In this document: in pieces, positions 32,741 through 41,305 of the stretch | Position numbering within the stretch: position 1 is the stretch's first letter | Layout: every line of letters starts with the position of its first letter | Assembly (NCBI RefSeq): GCF_039872745.1 | Contig: NZ_JBDPZD010000007.1 | Location: forward strand, 61,620-125,619 | DNA from: Pelomonas paludis | Lineage (GTDB): Bacteria; Pseudomonadota; Gammaproteobacteria; Burkholderiales; Burkholderiaceae_C | Length of the DNA stretch: 64,000 bases | Direction: 5' to 3' | Position numbers and translations under genes: made by a program | Notes under the pieces: model-generated | The model's database searches: none | The model's input: only the letters and a program-made list of their open reading frames with translations | What the model was told of the DNA's origin: nothing

Positions 32741-33682
32741 TCAGAAGTTGTGGCGCAGACCAGCAGCCAGCGAGCTGGAGTCACCGACCGAGTTCGGGGC
32801 GGTGCGGTCCACGGCGGTGTAGTAGCCGTAAACCTTGGTGCGCTTGCTCAGGTTGTAGTTGTAGCCGAAGGTGTACTGCTTGCCGCCGTAGGCGCCAAAG
32901 CTGCCACCCGCCTTGGTGCCGCCGACGTTCACATGGAACTCGGACGGGCCCGTCGTGTACATCACCGAGACACGGCCGATGTCACGATCAGGATTGGCCT
33001 TGAAGGTGTCTTCGGTTTCGCGCTGGTAGTAGCCGCCGAAGGTGAAGGCGCCCAATTGGTACAGGCCGCGAATGGCGTACTGCTTCTGGGTGCCTTGCTT
33101 GCTGTAACCGAAGCCGTAGTGGACCGGGCCGTTGTCGTAGTTGACAGACAAGTCGTAGGCGCGGGCATCGACGCCTTCACCAGCGTGGATGTCGAACTCG
33201 GCGCTGAAGTTGCCAAGCTTGGGCGTGAAGTAGCCCACCTTGTTGCTGCGCGGGTTGAACATCGTGCCTTCCGAAGCCAGCGCGTCGGCCGAGGTGCCCG
33301 TGTCATGGTTGTGCATGCTCACGTAGTCCACGGTGGCGAAGTACGAGCCCGGGATCCAGCGGCCGAGGCGGACTTCACCGAAGTTGCCGATCAGGCTGAC
33401 GTTGGAGGCACGGCCCCAGAACTGGGTGCCGGCGTTGGAGTTGCCGGTGTCGGAGTCAAAGCCATGCTCCAGCTGGAAGGCTGCCTTCAGGCCACCACCC
33501 AGGTCTTCCATGCCCTTGAAGCCAAGGCGCGAGCTGTTGCTATTGACCTTGACGACGCGGTCGGCGGAGCCGGTCTTGACACTTTCAACGGTGGTGTTGA
33601 AGCGACCCCAGAGGGTCACGGTCTGTGCGAATGCCGGAACAGCAACAACAGATACAAGCGCGGCAATTGCAAACTTCTTCAT
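32741..33682 (-). CDS. outer-membrane trimeric porin (Burkholderiales type)
   Basis: 313 residues with signal peptide MKKFAIAALVSVVAVPAFAQ, then the Gram-negative porin start TVTLWGRFNTTVE, alternating beta strands (SSRLGFKGMEDLGGGLKAAF; FWGRASNVSLIGNFGEVRLG) and a terminal Phe (LAAGLRHNF) required for outer-membrane assembly. Somewhat shorter than the usual 340-380 residues. Shine-Dalgarno-like AAAGG. A TATACT at 33744-33749 may be the promoter -10. Transcript ends at the shared terminator with ruvB. Confidence 0.94.
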   Translation of the reverse strand: MKKFAIAALVSVVAVPAFAQTVTLWGRFNTTVESVKTGSADRVVKVNSNSSRLGFKGMEDLGGGLKAAFQLEHGFDSDTGNSNAGTQFWGRASNVSLIGNFGEVRLGRWIPGSYFATVDYVSMHNHDTGTSADALASEGTMFNPRSNKVGYFTPKLGNFSAEFDIHAGEGVDARAYDLSVNYDNGPVHYGFGYSKQGTQKQYAIRGLYQLGAFTFGGYYQRETEDTFKANPDRDIGRVSVMYTTGPSEFHVNVGGTKAGGSFGAYGGKQYTFGYNYNLSKRTKVYGYYTAVDRTAPNSVGDSSSLAAGLRHNF

Positions 33683-33743
33683 CGGGTGCCTTTACTGAGT
33701 TATCGATGGCCCTAGGGGAACCACCAGACAGGGGGTTCAAATC

Positions 33744-33749
33744 AGTATA
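33744..33749 (-). promoter_or_regulatory. possible -10 element (TATACT) of the porin gene
   Basis: TATACT on the minus strand, 61 nt before the porin ATG, stands out in GC-rich surroundings. No convincing -35. The leader of about 55 nt would be long enough for small-RNA control, as is common for porin mRNAs. Confidence 0.4.
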
Positions 33750-33803
33750 TGAGGGAGGGATTGCCCGAATAGACCCCCACGACGCGAAATCGCAACAGAA
33801 CTG

Positions 33804-34472
33804 TCATGTTGGGCGCGGCGGAGCCGCCAGGCCATCGTCGGCCGAGCCCAGGCCGGTGAGGTGCTGATCGTCGTTCCATCCGACCAGGCTGAACTGCCCG
33901 TCCGCGAAAAGCAGGCGGTTGATGCTGGCATTGCCCATCACCCAACTGCGTGCCGCAGCCAATGGCAAGCCCACGGCCGCGCGGTAAAAACAATCGAGCA
34001 CCCCGCCGTGGGCAATGATGGCCACCTGAGCACCGGGGTGCAGCCGGGCGATACGCGTCAGCTCGCCAACGCAGCGAGCCTGAAGCTCGACGAGGGATTC
34101 ACCGCCGCCGACGCGAAATTCGGGCTCGCGACGCTTCCAGCGCACGGCGCTGTCGGGATCACGGGCATGGATCTCCTCCCAGGTCAGGCCCTCGAAGGTG
34201 CCGAAATGCCGTTCGCGGAGCGCCACCGACGCCTGTACCTCCAGCGGCCGCCCTAGCGCCAGCGCAGCGGCGGTTTGCTGGGCGCGTTGCAGATCGCTGC
34301 TGTAGACGGCGTCAACGGCCTCGTCACGCAGGGCCTCGGCCAGGCGCTCGGCCTGCAACAGCCCGAGCGGGCTGAGCGGGATGTTGATATGGCCCTGGAT
34401 CCGGCCTTCACGGTTCCAGAGCGTCTCGCCATGCCGGATCACCAGCAGGCGGGTGATGCGCGCCGGACTCAT
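33804..34472 (-). CDS. histidine phosphatase family protein
   Basis: 222 residues from the ATG at 34472. Phosphoglycerate-mutase-like fold with the phospho-His motif LVIRHGETLWN, a second Arg region (YSSDLQRAQQTA), acid EGLTWEEI and second His AIIAHGGVLD. Could be a phosphatase (CobC-like or broad) rather than a mutase. The ATG overlaps the stop of the DUF1840 gene by one base, so the two are coupled. Confidence 0.9.
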   Translation of the reverse strand: MSPARITRLLVIRHGETLWNREGRIQGHINIPLSPLGLLQAERLAEALRDEAVDAVYSSDLQRAQQTAAALALGRPLEVQASVALRERHFGTFEGLTWEEIHARDPDSAVRWKRREPEFRVGGGESLVELQARCVGELTRIARLHPGAQVAIIAHGGVLDCFYRAAVGLPLAAARSWVMGNASINRLLFADGQFSLVGWNDDQHLTGLGSADDGLAAPPRPT

Positions 34473-34783
34473 CAGACGCCCCAGACGACGGCGACGCGCT
34501 CGCGGTGGGCCTGGTGCAGCATCTCGCGCAGCGGCCACACGCGCTGGCGCAGGCTGACTAGCGGCCGGGCCGGTGCCTTGCCTCCCGCATCAGCGGCCGC
34601 TTCTGCAGCCTGAGCCTCGGCAGCCACGGCGGCGTCCAGCAGCTCAATGATGTGGGGCTGGTCATCGACTTCGAAGATGCCCTTGAGCTGCCCTTCGCGG
34701 CCCACCAAGCGCAGGAGTTGCTGGGCGTTGTCGCCCAGCATCAAGACATCGGCGGCGACGGGGGACTTGAATCGAATGAGCAT
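34472..34783 (-). CDS. DUF1840 family protein
   Basis: 103 residues from the ATG at 34783 (MLIRFKSPVAADVLMLGDNA), which matches the family start; function unknown. A central Ala-rich stretch (about 48-68) looks like a flexible linker. No Shine-Dalgarno; GACAAT ends exactly 6 nt before the ATG and TTGGGG lies 16 nt before that hexamer, the best -35/-10 pair of the five leaderless-type starts. Coupled to the histidine phosphatase. Confidence 0.88.
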   Translation of the reverse strand: MLIRFKSPVAADVLMLGDNAQQLLRLVGREGQLKGIFEVDDQPHIIELLDAAVAAEAQAAEAAADAGGKAPARPLVSLRQRVWPLREMLHQAHRERVAVVWGV

Positions 34784-34789
34784 GCGCTC

Positions 34790-34795
34790 ATTGTC
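34790..34795 (-). promoter_or_regulatory. -10-like hexamer GACAAT, predicted leaderless start of the DUF1840 gene
   Basis: On the minus strand: TTGGGG, 16 nt, GACAAT, GAGCGC, ATG. The element overlaps the last codons of the upstream GGDEF/EAL gene, so this would be an internal-end promoter. Confidence 0.5.
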
Positions 34796-36899
34796 AGCCC
34801 GTGCTGGCAAGCCCCAACCAGCCGGAGGCTGGCGCATCGTCTTCGACGGCCCGGCGCGGGCGCACGCGCTCTTCAAACTCGGCCGCCGTCAGCGGTGGCG
34901 CGTACAGATAGCCCTGGAATTCGTGGCAGCCGGCGCGAGCCAGGAAATCACGCTGCGCTTCGCGCTCGACGCCCTCGGCAATGACCTGCAGATTGAGCGC
35001 CCGGCCCACCTGCACGATGGCATTGACGATGCCGGCGTCGCTGGCGTCGCCCGGCAGGCCTTGCACGAAGCTGCGGTCGATCTTGAGGCGCTGAATGGGG
35101 AAGCGCTTGAGGTAGGCCAGGCTGGAATAGCCAGTGCCGAAGTCGTCGATGGACAGCGCCACGCCCAGGCTGGCCAGCGCACGCATGCGGCGCAGGCACT
35201 CGTCGGCATCGCCGACCAGCACGGACTCAGTCAGTTCCAGCTCCAGCAGTCCGGGCGGCAGGCCGGCCATGCGCAGCGCGGCGGCCACGCCTTCGATGAA
35301 TTGCGGTTGCTGGAACTGCAAGGCCGAGACGTTGACGGCGATGGGCATGCGCAGGCCCTGCCGCAGCCACTCGGCCGCCTGCATCACGGCCTCGCGCAGC
35401 ACCCAGTCGCCCAGCGGCACGATGAAGCCACTCTGTTCGGCCAGGGGGATGAAATCGGCCGGCGCAATCTCGCCGCGCACCGGGTCACGCCAGCGCAGCA
35501 GCGCCTCGGCACCAATGACGCGGCGGCTGCCGACCTCGACCTGGGGCTGGAAGCTGAGCCTGAACTGCCCGAACTCGAGCGCCTGGCGCATGGCGTGATC
35601 GAGCCGCATGCGCGAGAGCAGGTCCACGTCGCGCCGCGGCACATCGAAGCGGAAGCCCGCGCGGCCGCTCTCCTTGACCCAGTGCATGGCACGCTCGGCA
35701 CTGGCCATCAGGACGTCGGGCGTGTCGCCGTCGCGAGGGTAGAGGGCAATGCCGCAGGACGCGGTGACGGTGAAGCTGAGGCTGTCGAAGCTGAACGGTG
35801 CCGCCAGCTGCTGCTCGATGCGCCGCGCGGCCGCCTCGGCCTCGCGCACTTCGGCGTTTTCGATCAGCAGCGCAAACTCGTCAGCCCCCAGCCGCGCCAG
35901 CACGTCGTCCATGCCGAAGCCGGCGCGCAGGCGCTCGGCCACGTCGCGCAGCACGCGATCGCCATAGCTGGCACCGAAGGTGTCGTTGATCTGCTTGAAG
36001 CGGTCCAGGTCGATGTGGAGCAGCGCAAAGGGCTGACCCTTGCGCTCGATCTGCCGGGCCATCAGGTCGCACAGCGCCCGCCGGTTCGGTGCGCCGGTGA
36101 GCACATCGACACGCGCCAACTCCTCGATGCGCTGGTGAGCGGCGATCTTCTCGCTCAGGTCCCGGAAGGAGAACACGCGGCCGATGGCCTCGCCCCGGCT
36201 GATCTGCGGCAGCGAGACTTGCTCCAGCACGCGGCCATCGGCCAGGTGCAGGGTGTCGGTGCTGCGCGTCAGCGGCTCGCTCAGCAGGGCATCGATGCGA
36301 CGGCGGTACAGGTCGCCGTCGGACAGCAGGCGCTGCAGGCTCAGCCACAGGCCGGCATCGCCGGGCTCGTGCAAATGGCCACCGGGCAATTCCCAGATCT
36401 GCACGAAGCGGCGGTTGAAGCTGCGCACCCGGCCCGAGAGGTCGGTCACGAGGATGCCGTCGGCGGTGGATTCGAGCGTGGCGCGCAGTTCGGCCAGCAG
36501 GCCTTCGCGCTCGGCCTCGGCGCGGCGACGGCGGGTCTGGTCGTGCAGCAGCACCAGCCAAAAACGCTCGCCATCAGGCAGGGCCACGGGGCTGACGCTG
36601 CGACTGACCCAGAGCGGTCGGCCGTCTGAGTGGTGCAGCACGGTGTCGGAGCGCAGGCGCGCCTCGGGGTCGTGCGCGGCGCTGTGCCAGAAGACCTCAT
36701 CCTCCGGCGTGGTGCACAGGGCCTGCGGCGCGAAACCGACGACCTGGTCCTCGCGCAAGCCCAGCAGGCGCAAGGCGGGCCGATTGACCGCCGAAACCAT
36801 CCGGCTCTGGCCATCGACCAACCAGGCGGGCTCCGGCAGCCCATCAAGCAATGCCTCGGCCGCCGAGTGTCCCGGGCGGCGAGGCTCTGGGGATGTCAC
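34794..36899 (-). CDS. PAS-PAS-degenerate GGDEF-EAL protein (probable c-di-GMP phosphodiesterase)
   Basis: 701 residues starting with GTG in a GTGA overlap with the HD-GYP gene. Two PAS-like domains (about 15-125 and 140-265), a GGDEF-family domain (about 270-435) with the motif changed to GADEF (338-342) and no RxxD site (GMDD instead), and an EAL domain (about 445-690) with EAL at 465-467, VNVSALQF, ELTES and DDFGTGYSSL intact. The second Gly of GGDEF is needed for GTP binding, so cyclase activity is doubtful; the GGDEF domain may only sense GTP to regulate the EAL phosphodiesterase, as in PdeA-type proteins. Confidence 0.92.
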   Translation of the reverse strand: MTSPEPRRPGHSAAEALLDGLPEPAWLVDGQSRMVSAVNRPALRLLGLREDQVVGFAPQALCTTPEDEVFWHSAAHDPEARLRSDTVLHHSDGRPLWVSRSVSPVALPDGERFWLVLLHDQTRRRRAEAEREGLLAELRATLESTADGILVTDLSGRVRSFNRRFVQIWELPGGHLHEPGDAGLWLSLQRLLSDGDLYRRRIDALLSEPLTRSTDTLHLADGRVLEQVSLPQISRGEAIGRVFSFRDLSEKIAAHQRIEELARVDVLTGAPNRRALCDLMARQIERKGQPFALLHIDLDRFKQINDTFGASYGDRVLRDVAERLRAGFGMDDVLARLGADEFALLIENAEVREAEAAARRIEQQLAAPFSFDSLSFTVTASCGIALYPRDGDTPDVLMASAERAMHWVKESGRAGFRFDVPRRDVDLLSRMRLDHAMRQALEFGQFRLSFQPQVEVGSRRVIGAEALLRWRDPVRGEIAPADFIPLAEQSGFIVPLGDWVLREAVMQAAEWLRQGLRMPIAVNVSALQFQQPQFIEGVAAALRMAGLPPGLLELELTESVLVGDADECLRRMRALASLGVALSIDDFGTGYSSLAYLKRFPIQRLKIDRSFVQGLPGDASDAGIVNAIVQVGRALNLQVIAEGVEREAQRDFLARAGCHEFQGYLYAPPLTAAEFEERVRPRRAVEDDAPASGWLGLASTG

Positions 36900-38191
36900 G
36901 CAGCGGCCTCCGAGTAGCCGCTGGAGTCAACGCTGTCAAAGAAATACGCGACGCGTGAGCGCGGGCTGAGGTAGTCCAGCGCAGCCCGAGGCAGAGCTTC
37001 GGGCTTGAGACTGCGCCGGATGCCCACGTCGGGCGTGTCCTCAAGGTTCAGGGTCAAGGCCTCTTCGCGCGCGATCTTGGGGTCGTGCACGAGAACGCGG
37101 GGCTTGAGCGGGCGCGAGGGGTTGACCGAGGTGACGAGCGCAAAGCGGTCGTCGGTCAACTGCACGGCCGAACCGGGTGGGTAGACGCCCATCATGCGGA
37201 TGAAGGCGTTCAACATGGTCGAGTCAAAGCGGTTGCGGCCCTGCGCGAACATGAGGGACAGCGCCTCGTGCGGCGTCATTGCCTTGGACGCAAGCAGTGG
37301 GTTGCACAGCCCGTCAAAGCGGTTGACCAAGGCGACGATGCGGGCCCCAGCGCTCATGCGGTCGGCGGTGATGCGCTGGGGGAAGCCGGAGCCGTCAGCG
37401 TGCTCGTGGTGCTGGGCAATGATGAGCAAAGGGCCGGGTGTCAGGCCCATGGACTGGCCGAGTGCCACACCCTTGGTGACGTGCTGCTGGTAGGCCTGCA
37501 ACTCGGCACTGGTGAAGCTGTCATCGCGGTGACGCAGGCGCGGGGCGATGTCGATCTTGCCGACGTCGTGCAGCAGGGCCCCGACACCAAGGTCCATCAT
37601 TTCGTCGCGCCCGAGGCCGAAGGCACGGCCCAGCAGCAAGGCAATGATGCTGACGTTGAGCGAGTGGGCGGTGTGCCGGTCGCCAGCTGCTTCGTTCAGC
37701 AGGCGCAGATTGAGGTCGCCCTCGACCAGCATCTTGTCGAGCATGGCGGCGGTCAGCGCCTGGGCCTGCTCGCGGGCATGGCTGGGGCGAGTCGAGACGG
37801 CATCAACGACCTGGCGGAACGCCGCAGCAGCTTCGCCGTACTGCTGCTGGCACAGGGCCAGCGCGTCCCGCTGCGCGGCGAGCGCGCGCTTGTGGGCCTC
37901 ACGGGCGAGGTCGGCGGGCGTGGGTTGGTTTGGCAGGTCGGCCGGGTCCGGCGAGATCGCTGCAGCCGTCGCAGCGGTGGAGGAGTCCTGAAAGCCGAGA
38001 TCGCTCTTGGCCGGGCTCCAGCGCACCTGGGTCAGGCCGAGCCGGCGCAAAGTGACAAGCTGGTCACTTGAAGCGATCTTGAAGCTGGACAGCGGGAAGG
38101 GGTGGGACATCCAACCCAGGTCGAGGTGGATGAACATCCCCACCTGCAACTGGCTGACGTCGATCAACGGATCCGATTTCTTGTCCTGCAT
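36896..38191 (-). CDS. HD-GYP domain c-di-GMP phosphodiesterase
   Basis: 431 residues from the ATG at 38191. N-terminal DUF3391-like region (DVSQLQVGMFIHLDLGWMSH) then an HD-GYP domain about 175-350: HD at His208-Asp209 (LLHDVGKIDIAP), HHE at 261-263 and a GYP-type motif DGSGFP (266-271, Phe for Tyr). The metal ligands look complete. Hydrolyses c-di-GMP, usually to GMP. Overlaps the downstream PAS-GADEF-EAL gene, so two likely phosphodiesterases are made from one mRNA. Confidence 0.93.
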   Translation of the reverse strand: MQDKKSDPLIDVSQLQVGMFIHLDLGWMSHPFPLSSFKIASSDQLVTLRRLGLTQVRWSPAKSDLGFQDSSTAATAAAISPDPADLPNQPTPADLAREAHKRALAAQRDALALCQQQYGEAAAAFRQVVDAVSTRPSHAREQAQALTAAMLDKMLVEGDLNLRLLNEAAGDRHTAHSLNVSIIALLLGRAFGLGRDEMMDLGVGALLHDVGKIDIAPRLRHRDDSFTSAELQAYQQHVTKGVALGQSMGLTPGPLLIIAQHHEHADGSGFPQRITADRMSAGARIVALVNRFDGLCNPLLASKAMTPHEALSLMFAQGRNRFDSTMLNAFIRMMGVYPPGSAVQLTDDRFALVTSVNPSRPLKPRVLVHDPKIAREEALTLNLEDTPDVGIRRSLKPEALPRAALDYLSPRSRVAYFFDSVDSSGYSEAAA

Positions 38192-38420
38192 TGAGGGCTC
38201 GCGACCAAGATCCCGCAGCGGGAATCGCCCCGGGAGCCGGATGGTCGCCAAAAAAATGCAGGGCGCCAACCGCGACACTGTGAATCCTCACTGCAAGAGC
38301 TGCCCCTCGTGTGAAAAATCACGCGTGCCGGAGCCGGAGCTTAAGGGCTGTGCACAGGGGGTCTGACCGAGTTGACGCCGACATGCGTCAGCCATACCAC
38401 GCTCTGCGGGAATACCCATA

Positions 38421-38446
38421 GCAAGGCCGCTCGCAGCGGCCCTTGC
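38421..38446 (-). terminator. hairpin downstream of the LacI-family gene
   Basis: GCAAGGCCGC pairs with GCGGCCCTTGC around a 5-nt loop with one bulged C, 9 nt beyond the stop codon of the LacI gene. No T run on the minus strand, so the terminator call is tentative. The surrounding 263-bp gap (38192-38454) shows no gene. Confidence 0.4.
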
Positions 38447-38454
38447 AGCGGCGC

Positions 38455-39486
38455 TCAGCCGCGACGGCGCACAGCGGTGGAGTCGCGCACGACGAGCTCG
38501 AAAGGCAGCACGCGGTGCACGGGCTCGGCGGCCGGATCACTGCGGCGGCGCACGAGCAGGTCAACAGCGAGGCTGGCCATTTCGGACACGGGTTGGCGCA
38601 CGGTCGTCAGCGCCGGCCAGACCAGGGCGGCGGGCGGGGAATCATCAAAGCCGGCGACCGACAGGTCACCCGGCACCGACAGCCCGAGCCGCTGCGCTGC
38701 CGCGAGCACGCCCAGGGCCATGTCGTCGTTCGATGCGAACACCGCCGTGGGCCGCAGCGTGCGGCTCAGCAACTGGTGCGCAGCCTCGCGGCCGGTGTCG
38801 AACGAGAAGGAGCCCTGCTGAATGAGCTGGGCGTCAGGCTGCAGGCCGTGGGCGCGCAGCGCGTCCAGGTAGCCCTGGTAGCGGTGGGCGCTGGCGATCT
38901 GGTCGGGCGCGCCCTTGATGAAGGCGATGCGTTCATGACCCAGGCTGATGAGCAGGTTGGTCATGTCCTCGGCGGCGCGGATGTCGTCCATGCGCAGCGA
39001 GGGTGCGTCGGGCAGGTCACGCTCAGGCGAGATCTGCACGAAGGGTGTGTCGCTCTCGCGCAAGGCGTCCAGCACTTCCCGGCTGTCGCACAGTGGCGGC
39101 GTCAGGATCATGCCGTCGGGGCGCAGGGTCATGACCATGCGCTCGACCTGCTCCTGGAGGTCGCGCGTGTCGTGGTGCAGCGACTCGACAACCAGGTGGT
39201 AGCCCACCTCGCGGCAGTGCAAGGTGGCGCCTTGCTGCACGCGGCCGACGAAGGCGGCACTCGGGTCGTAATAGAGCAGGCCCAGCAGGAAGGAGCGACC
39301 GCCAGCGAGGCTGCGGGCCGACTGCTTGGGCCGGTAGCGCAGGGCCTTGACCACGCGCAGCACCTCGGCGCGCGTTTCCTCGTGGACGCCGGGCTCTTGG
39401 TTGAGCACGCGGGAGACCGTCTTGATGGACACGCCGGCCTGGCGGGCGACGTCGACGATGGTGGGACTGCTGCTACGCGTGCTCAC
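38455..39486 (-). CDS. LacI family transcriptional regulator
   Basis: 343 residues starting with GTG and Shine-Dalgarno GAGGAAA. N-terminal helix-turn-helix TIVDVARQAGVSIKTVSRVL with the hinge helix (ARSLAGGRS), then a periplasmic-binding-protein-like effector domain (LLGLLYYDPS, ISLGHERIAFI, AVFASNDDMALGVL, LSVAGFDDSP). Represses sugar-related operons in most relatives. No sugar operon adjoins it; the nearest enzyme is the FAH-family protein at 40.0-41.2 kb beyond the HU gene. Target unknown. Confidence 0.94.
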   Translation of the reverse strand: MSTRSSSPTIVDVARQAGVSIKTVSRVLNQEPGVHEETRAEVLRVVKALRYRPKQSARSLAGGRSFLLGLLYYDPSAAFVGRVQQGATLHCREVGYHLVVESLHHDTRDLQEQVERMVMTLRPDGMILTPPLCDSREVLDALRESDTPFVQISPERDLPDAPSLRMDDIRAAEDMTNLLISLGHERIAFIKGAPDQIASAHRYQGYLDALRAHGLQPDAQLIQQGSFSFDTGREAAHQLLSRTLRPTAVFASNDDMALGVLAAAQRLGLSVPGDLSVAGFDDSPPAALVWPALTTVRQPVSEMASLAVDLLVRRRSDPAAEPVHRVLPFELVVRDSTAVRRRG

Positions 39487-39556
39487 GTGAATGCTTTCCT
39501 CACGGGCCGCAACGGCGGGTGCTGCGCACCCAAGCCGTCACGACGCGTGACCCTGA

Positions 39557-39919
39557 TTACTTCTTGCCCTTGGCCTTGGCGGCGGGCTTGGCAGCCTTGG
39601 CGACCTTAGCAGCAGGCTTGGCAGCGGCCTTGCGGGCAGCGGCCTTGGGATCCACGGCGGCCTTGAAGCCAGCACCGGGGCTGAACTTGGGCAGCTTGGC
39701 GGCGGCGATCTTGATCTTGTCGCCGGTGGAGGGGTTCACGCCAGTGCGTGCGGCGCGGGCGTGCTGCTTGAAGCTGCCAAAGCCGGGGATGGACACCGTG
39801 TCGCCCTTTTTGACGGTGGTGACGATGGCATCCAGCAGGGTTTCAACGATGCGGCCGGCTTCGGCCTTGCTGACTTCGTGCTTGCTGGCGAGATGGCTGA
39901 TCAGATCGGTCTTGTTCAT
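39557..39919 (-). CDS. HU family DNA-binding protein with histone H1-like Lys/Ala tail
   Basis: 120 residues from the ATG at 39919, Shine-Dalgarno AGGAAG. Core 1-86 is HU (MNKTDLISHLASKHEVSKAEA, SIPGFGSF, GVNPSTGDKI), with the DNA-binding arm altered (KQHARAARTG). Residues 88-120 form a tail of Lys and Ala repeats with a few Pro, like the H1-type tails of some beta- and actinobacterial HU proteins. A nucleoid protein; the tail should raise DNA affinity or compaction. Separate from the canonical short HU expected elsewhere in the genome (inference). Confidence 0.92.
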   Translation of the reverse strand: MNKTDLISHLASKHEVSKAEAGRIVETLLDAIVTTVKKGDTVSIPGFGSFKQHARAARTGVNPSTGDKIKIAAAKLPKFSPGAGFKAAVDPKAAARKAAAKPAAKVAKAAKPAAKAKGKK

Positions 39920-40002
39920 GCTTCCTGTCGATAGAGAGGCCCGCACAACACGCGGGCGGCGGCGATTGTGGCCCAAGCGGGCAGCCCTGCTGCCCCGGGT
40001 AA

Positions 40003-41178
40003 TCACACCAGGCCGCGACGGGCCAAATTGCTCATCAGCGCGCGCAGGCCAAAGCGCCAGGGCGCGGCGGTCTCGCTGTGAGTGACGCGGTTGCACAGCT
40101 CGCCAAACCGGCTGCTGCGGATCGAGACCCGGTCGCCCAGCTTGTGCGTGAAGCCACCGCCCGGGTGGTCACGGTCCTGCGTGGGCGCGAACAGCGTGCC
40201 GAGGAAGAGCATGAAGCCGTCCGGATACTGGTGTGCGGCCAGCACCTGCTCGACGATGTCGGCCGGGTCACGGCTGATGCGGCTCATCAGGTTGTGGCCG
40301 ACCATCACGAAGCCGTCGTCACCTTCGACGCGCAGTTCCACCTCGGCGCGGCGCACGTCGTCGAGGTTGAAGCTGGCATCGAAGAGGCGAATGAAAGGCC
40401 CGATGGCACAAGAGGCGTTGTTGTCCTTGGCCTTGGAGAGCAGCAGCGCGCTACGGCCTTCGAGGTCGCGCAGGTTCACATCGTTGCCCAGCGCCGCGCC
40501 GACGATGCGGCCCGTGCTGCTGACCGCCAGCACCACCTCGGGCTCGGGGTTGTTCCAGCTGGAGTCGGAGCGCACGCCGATGTCGGCCCCGGTCCCGACG
40601 CTGGAGAGCACCGGTGCCTTGCTGAAGACCTCGGCATCGGGCCCGATGCCGACCTCCAGGTACTGCGACCACAGGCCCTGCTTTTGCAGCACGGCCTTGA
40701 GGCGCATGGCCTGCTCGGAGCCGGGCTTGATGGTGGAGAGGTCGGCTCCGATCTGGGCGACCACCTGGGCGCGGATGGCGTCGGCCTTGGCGGGGTCGCC
40801 CTTGGCCTGCTCTTCGATCACACGCTCGAGCATGCTGTTGGCAAAGGTGACGCCCGCCGCCTTGACGACCTGCAGGTCGCAAGGGGCGAGGAAGTAGGGC
40901 TGGGTCGCGTCGCGGCTGGCTTCGTCGCTGTTGGCCAGCAGGGCCTCGACACTGCCGAGCCGCTCGCCGGCCAGGGCTTTCACGGTGGCGGCGGGGTCGG
41001 CCTCTTCCAGCAGCGCACTCATGGTGGCGAAGTGGCGGCTCAGGTCATAGACGCCATCGGCCCGCAGCGCCACGAGGGACGGCCCGTCAGCGTCTGGGCG
41101 CCAGGCGCGGCCCACCAGGGTGCCGGCAAAACGGTCGTCAGGGAGGAAGCGGTCGGGCGTGGGCTGGGCAGCAGGCAT
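40003..41178 (-). CDS. fumarylacetoacetate hydrolase-fold family protein
   Basis: 391 residues from the ATG at 41178 with AAGGA upstream. The FAH-type C-terminal domain includes NNPEPEVVLAVSSTGRIVG, GNDVNLRDLEGRSALLLSKAKD and LGTLFAPTQDRDHPGGGFTH, with the metal-binding Glu pair (EPE) and Asp. The long N-terminal half places it in the COG3970-like group, some members of which are 2-keto-3-deoxy-sugar-acid dehydratases; others are of unknown substrate. Cytoplasmic. The nearby LacI regulator fits a sugar-acid role only loosely. Confidence 0.85.
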   Translation of the reverse strand: MPAAQPTPDRFLPDDRFAGTLVGRAWRPDADGPSLVALRADGVYDLSRHFATMSALLEEADPAATVKALAGERLGSVEALLANSDEASRDATQPYFLAPCDLQVVKAAGVTFANSMLERVIEEQAKGDPAKADAIRAQVVAQIGADLSTIKPGSEQAMRLKAVLQKQGLWSQYLEVGIGPDAEVFSKAPVLSSVGTGADIGVRSDSSWNNPEPEVVLAVSSTGRIVGAALGNDVNLRDLEGRSALLLSKAKDNNASCAIGPFIRLFDASFNLDDVRRAEVELRVEGDDGFVMVGHNLMSRISRDPADIVEQVLAAHQYPDGFMLFLGTLFAPTQDRDHPGGGFTHKLGDRVSIRSSRFGELCNRVTHSETAAPWRFGLRALMSNLARRGLV

Positions 41179-41305
41179 GGCGCGGAATCCTTGAGGGTGA
41201 GACGGGCGCACCCACCGCTCTGACAGAGGTGGATAGCGCTAGCCCACAGGCTACCGCGTCGGCGGCCAAGCGCAAGCGGGCGCGCCCCCAATATCGCTTC
41301 GCCGT

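Noticed and set aside
38305..38325. Imperfect palindrome CGTGTGAAAAATCACGCG in the HD-GYP/LacI gap
   Set aside because: Does not match Crp, Fnr or a LacI-type operator well and its position relative to a promoter is unclear.
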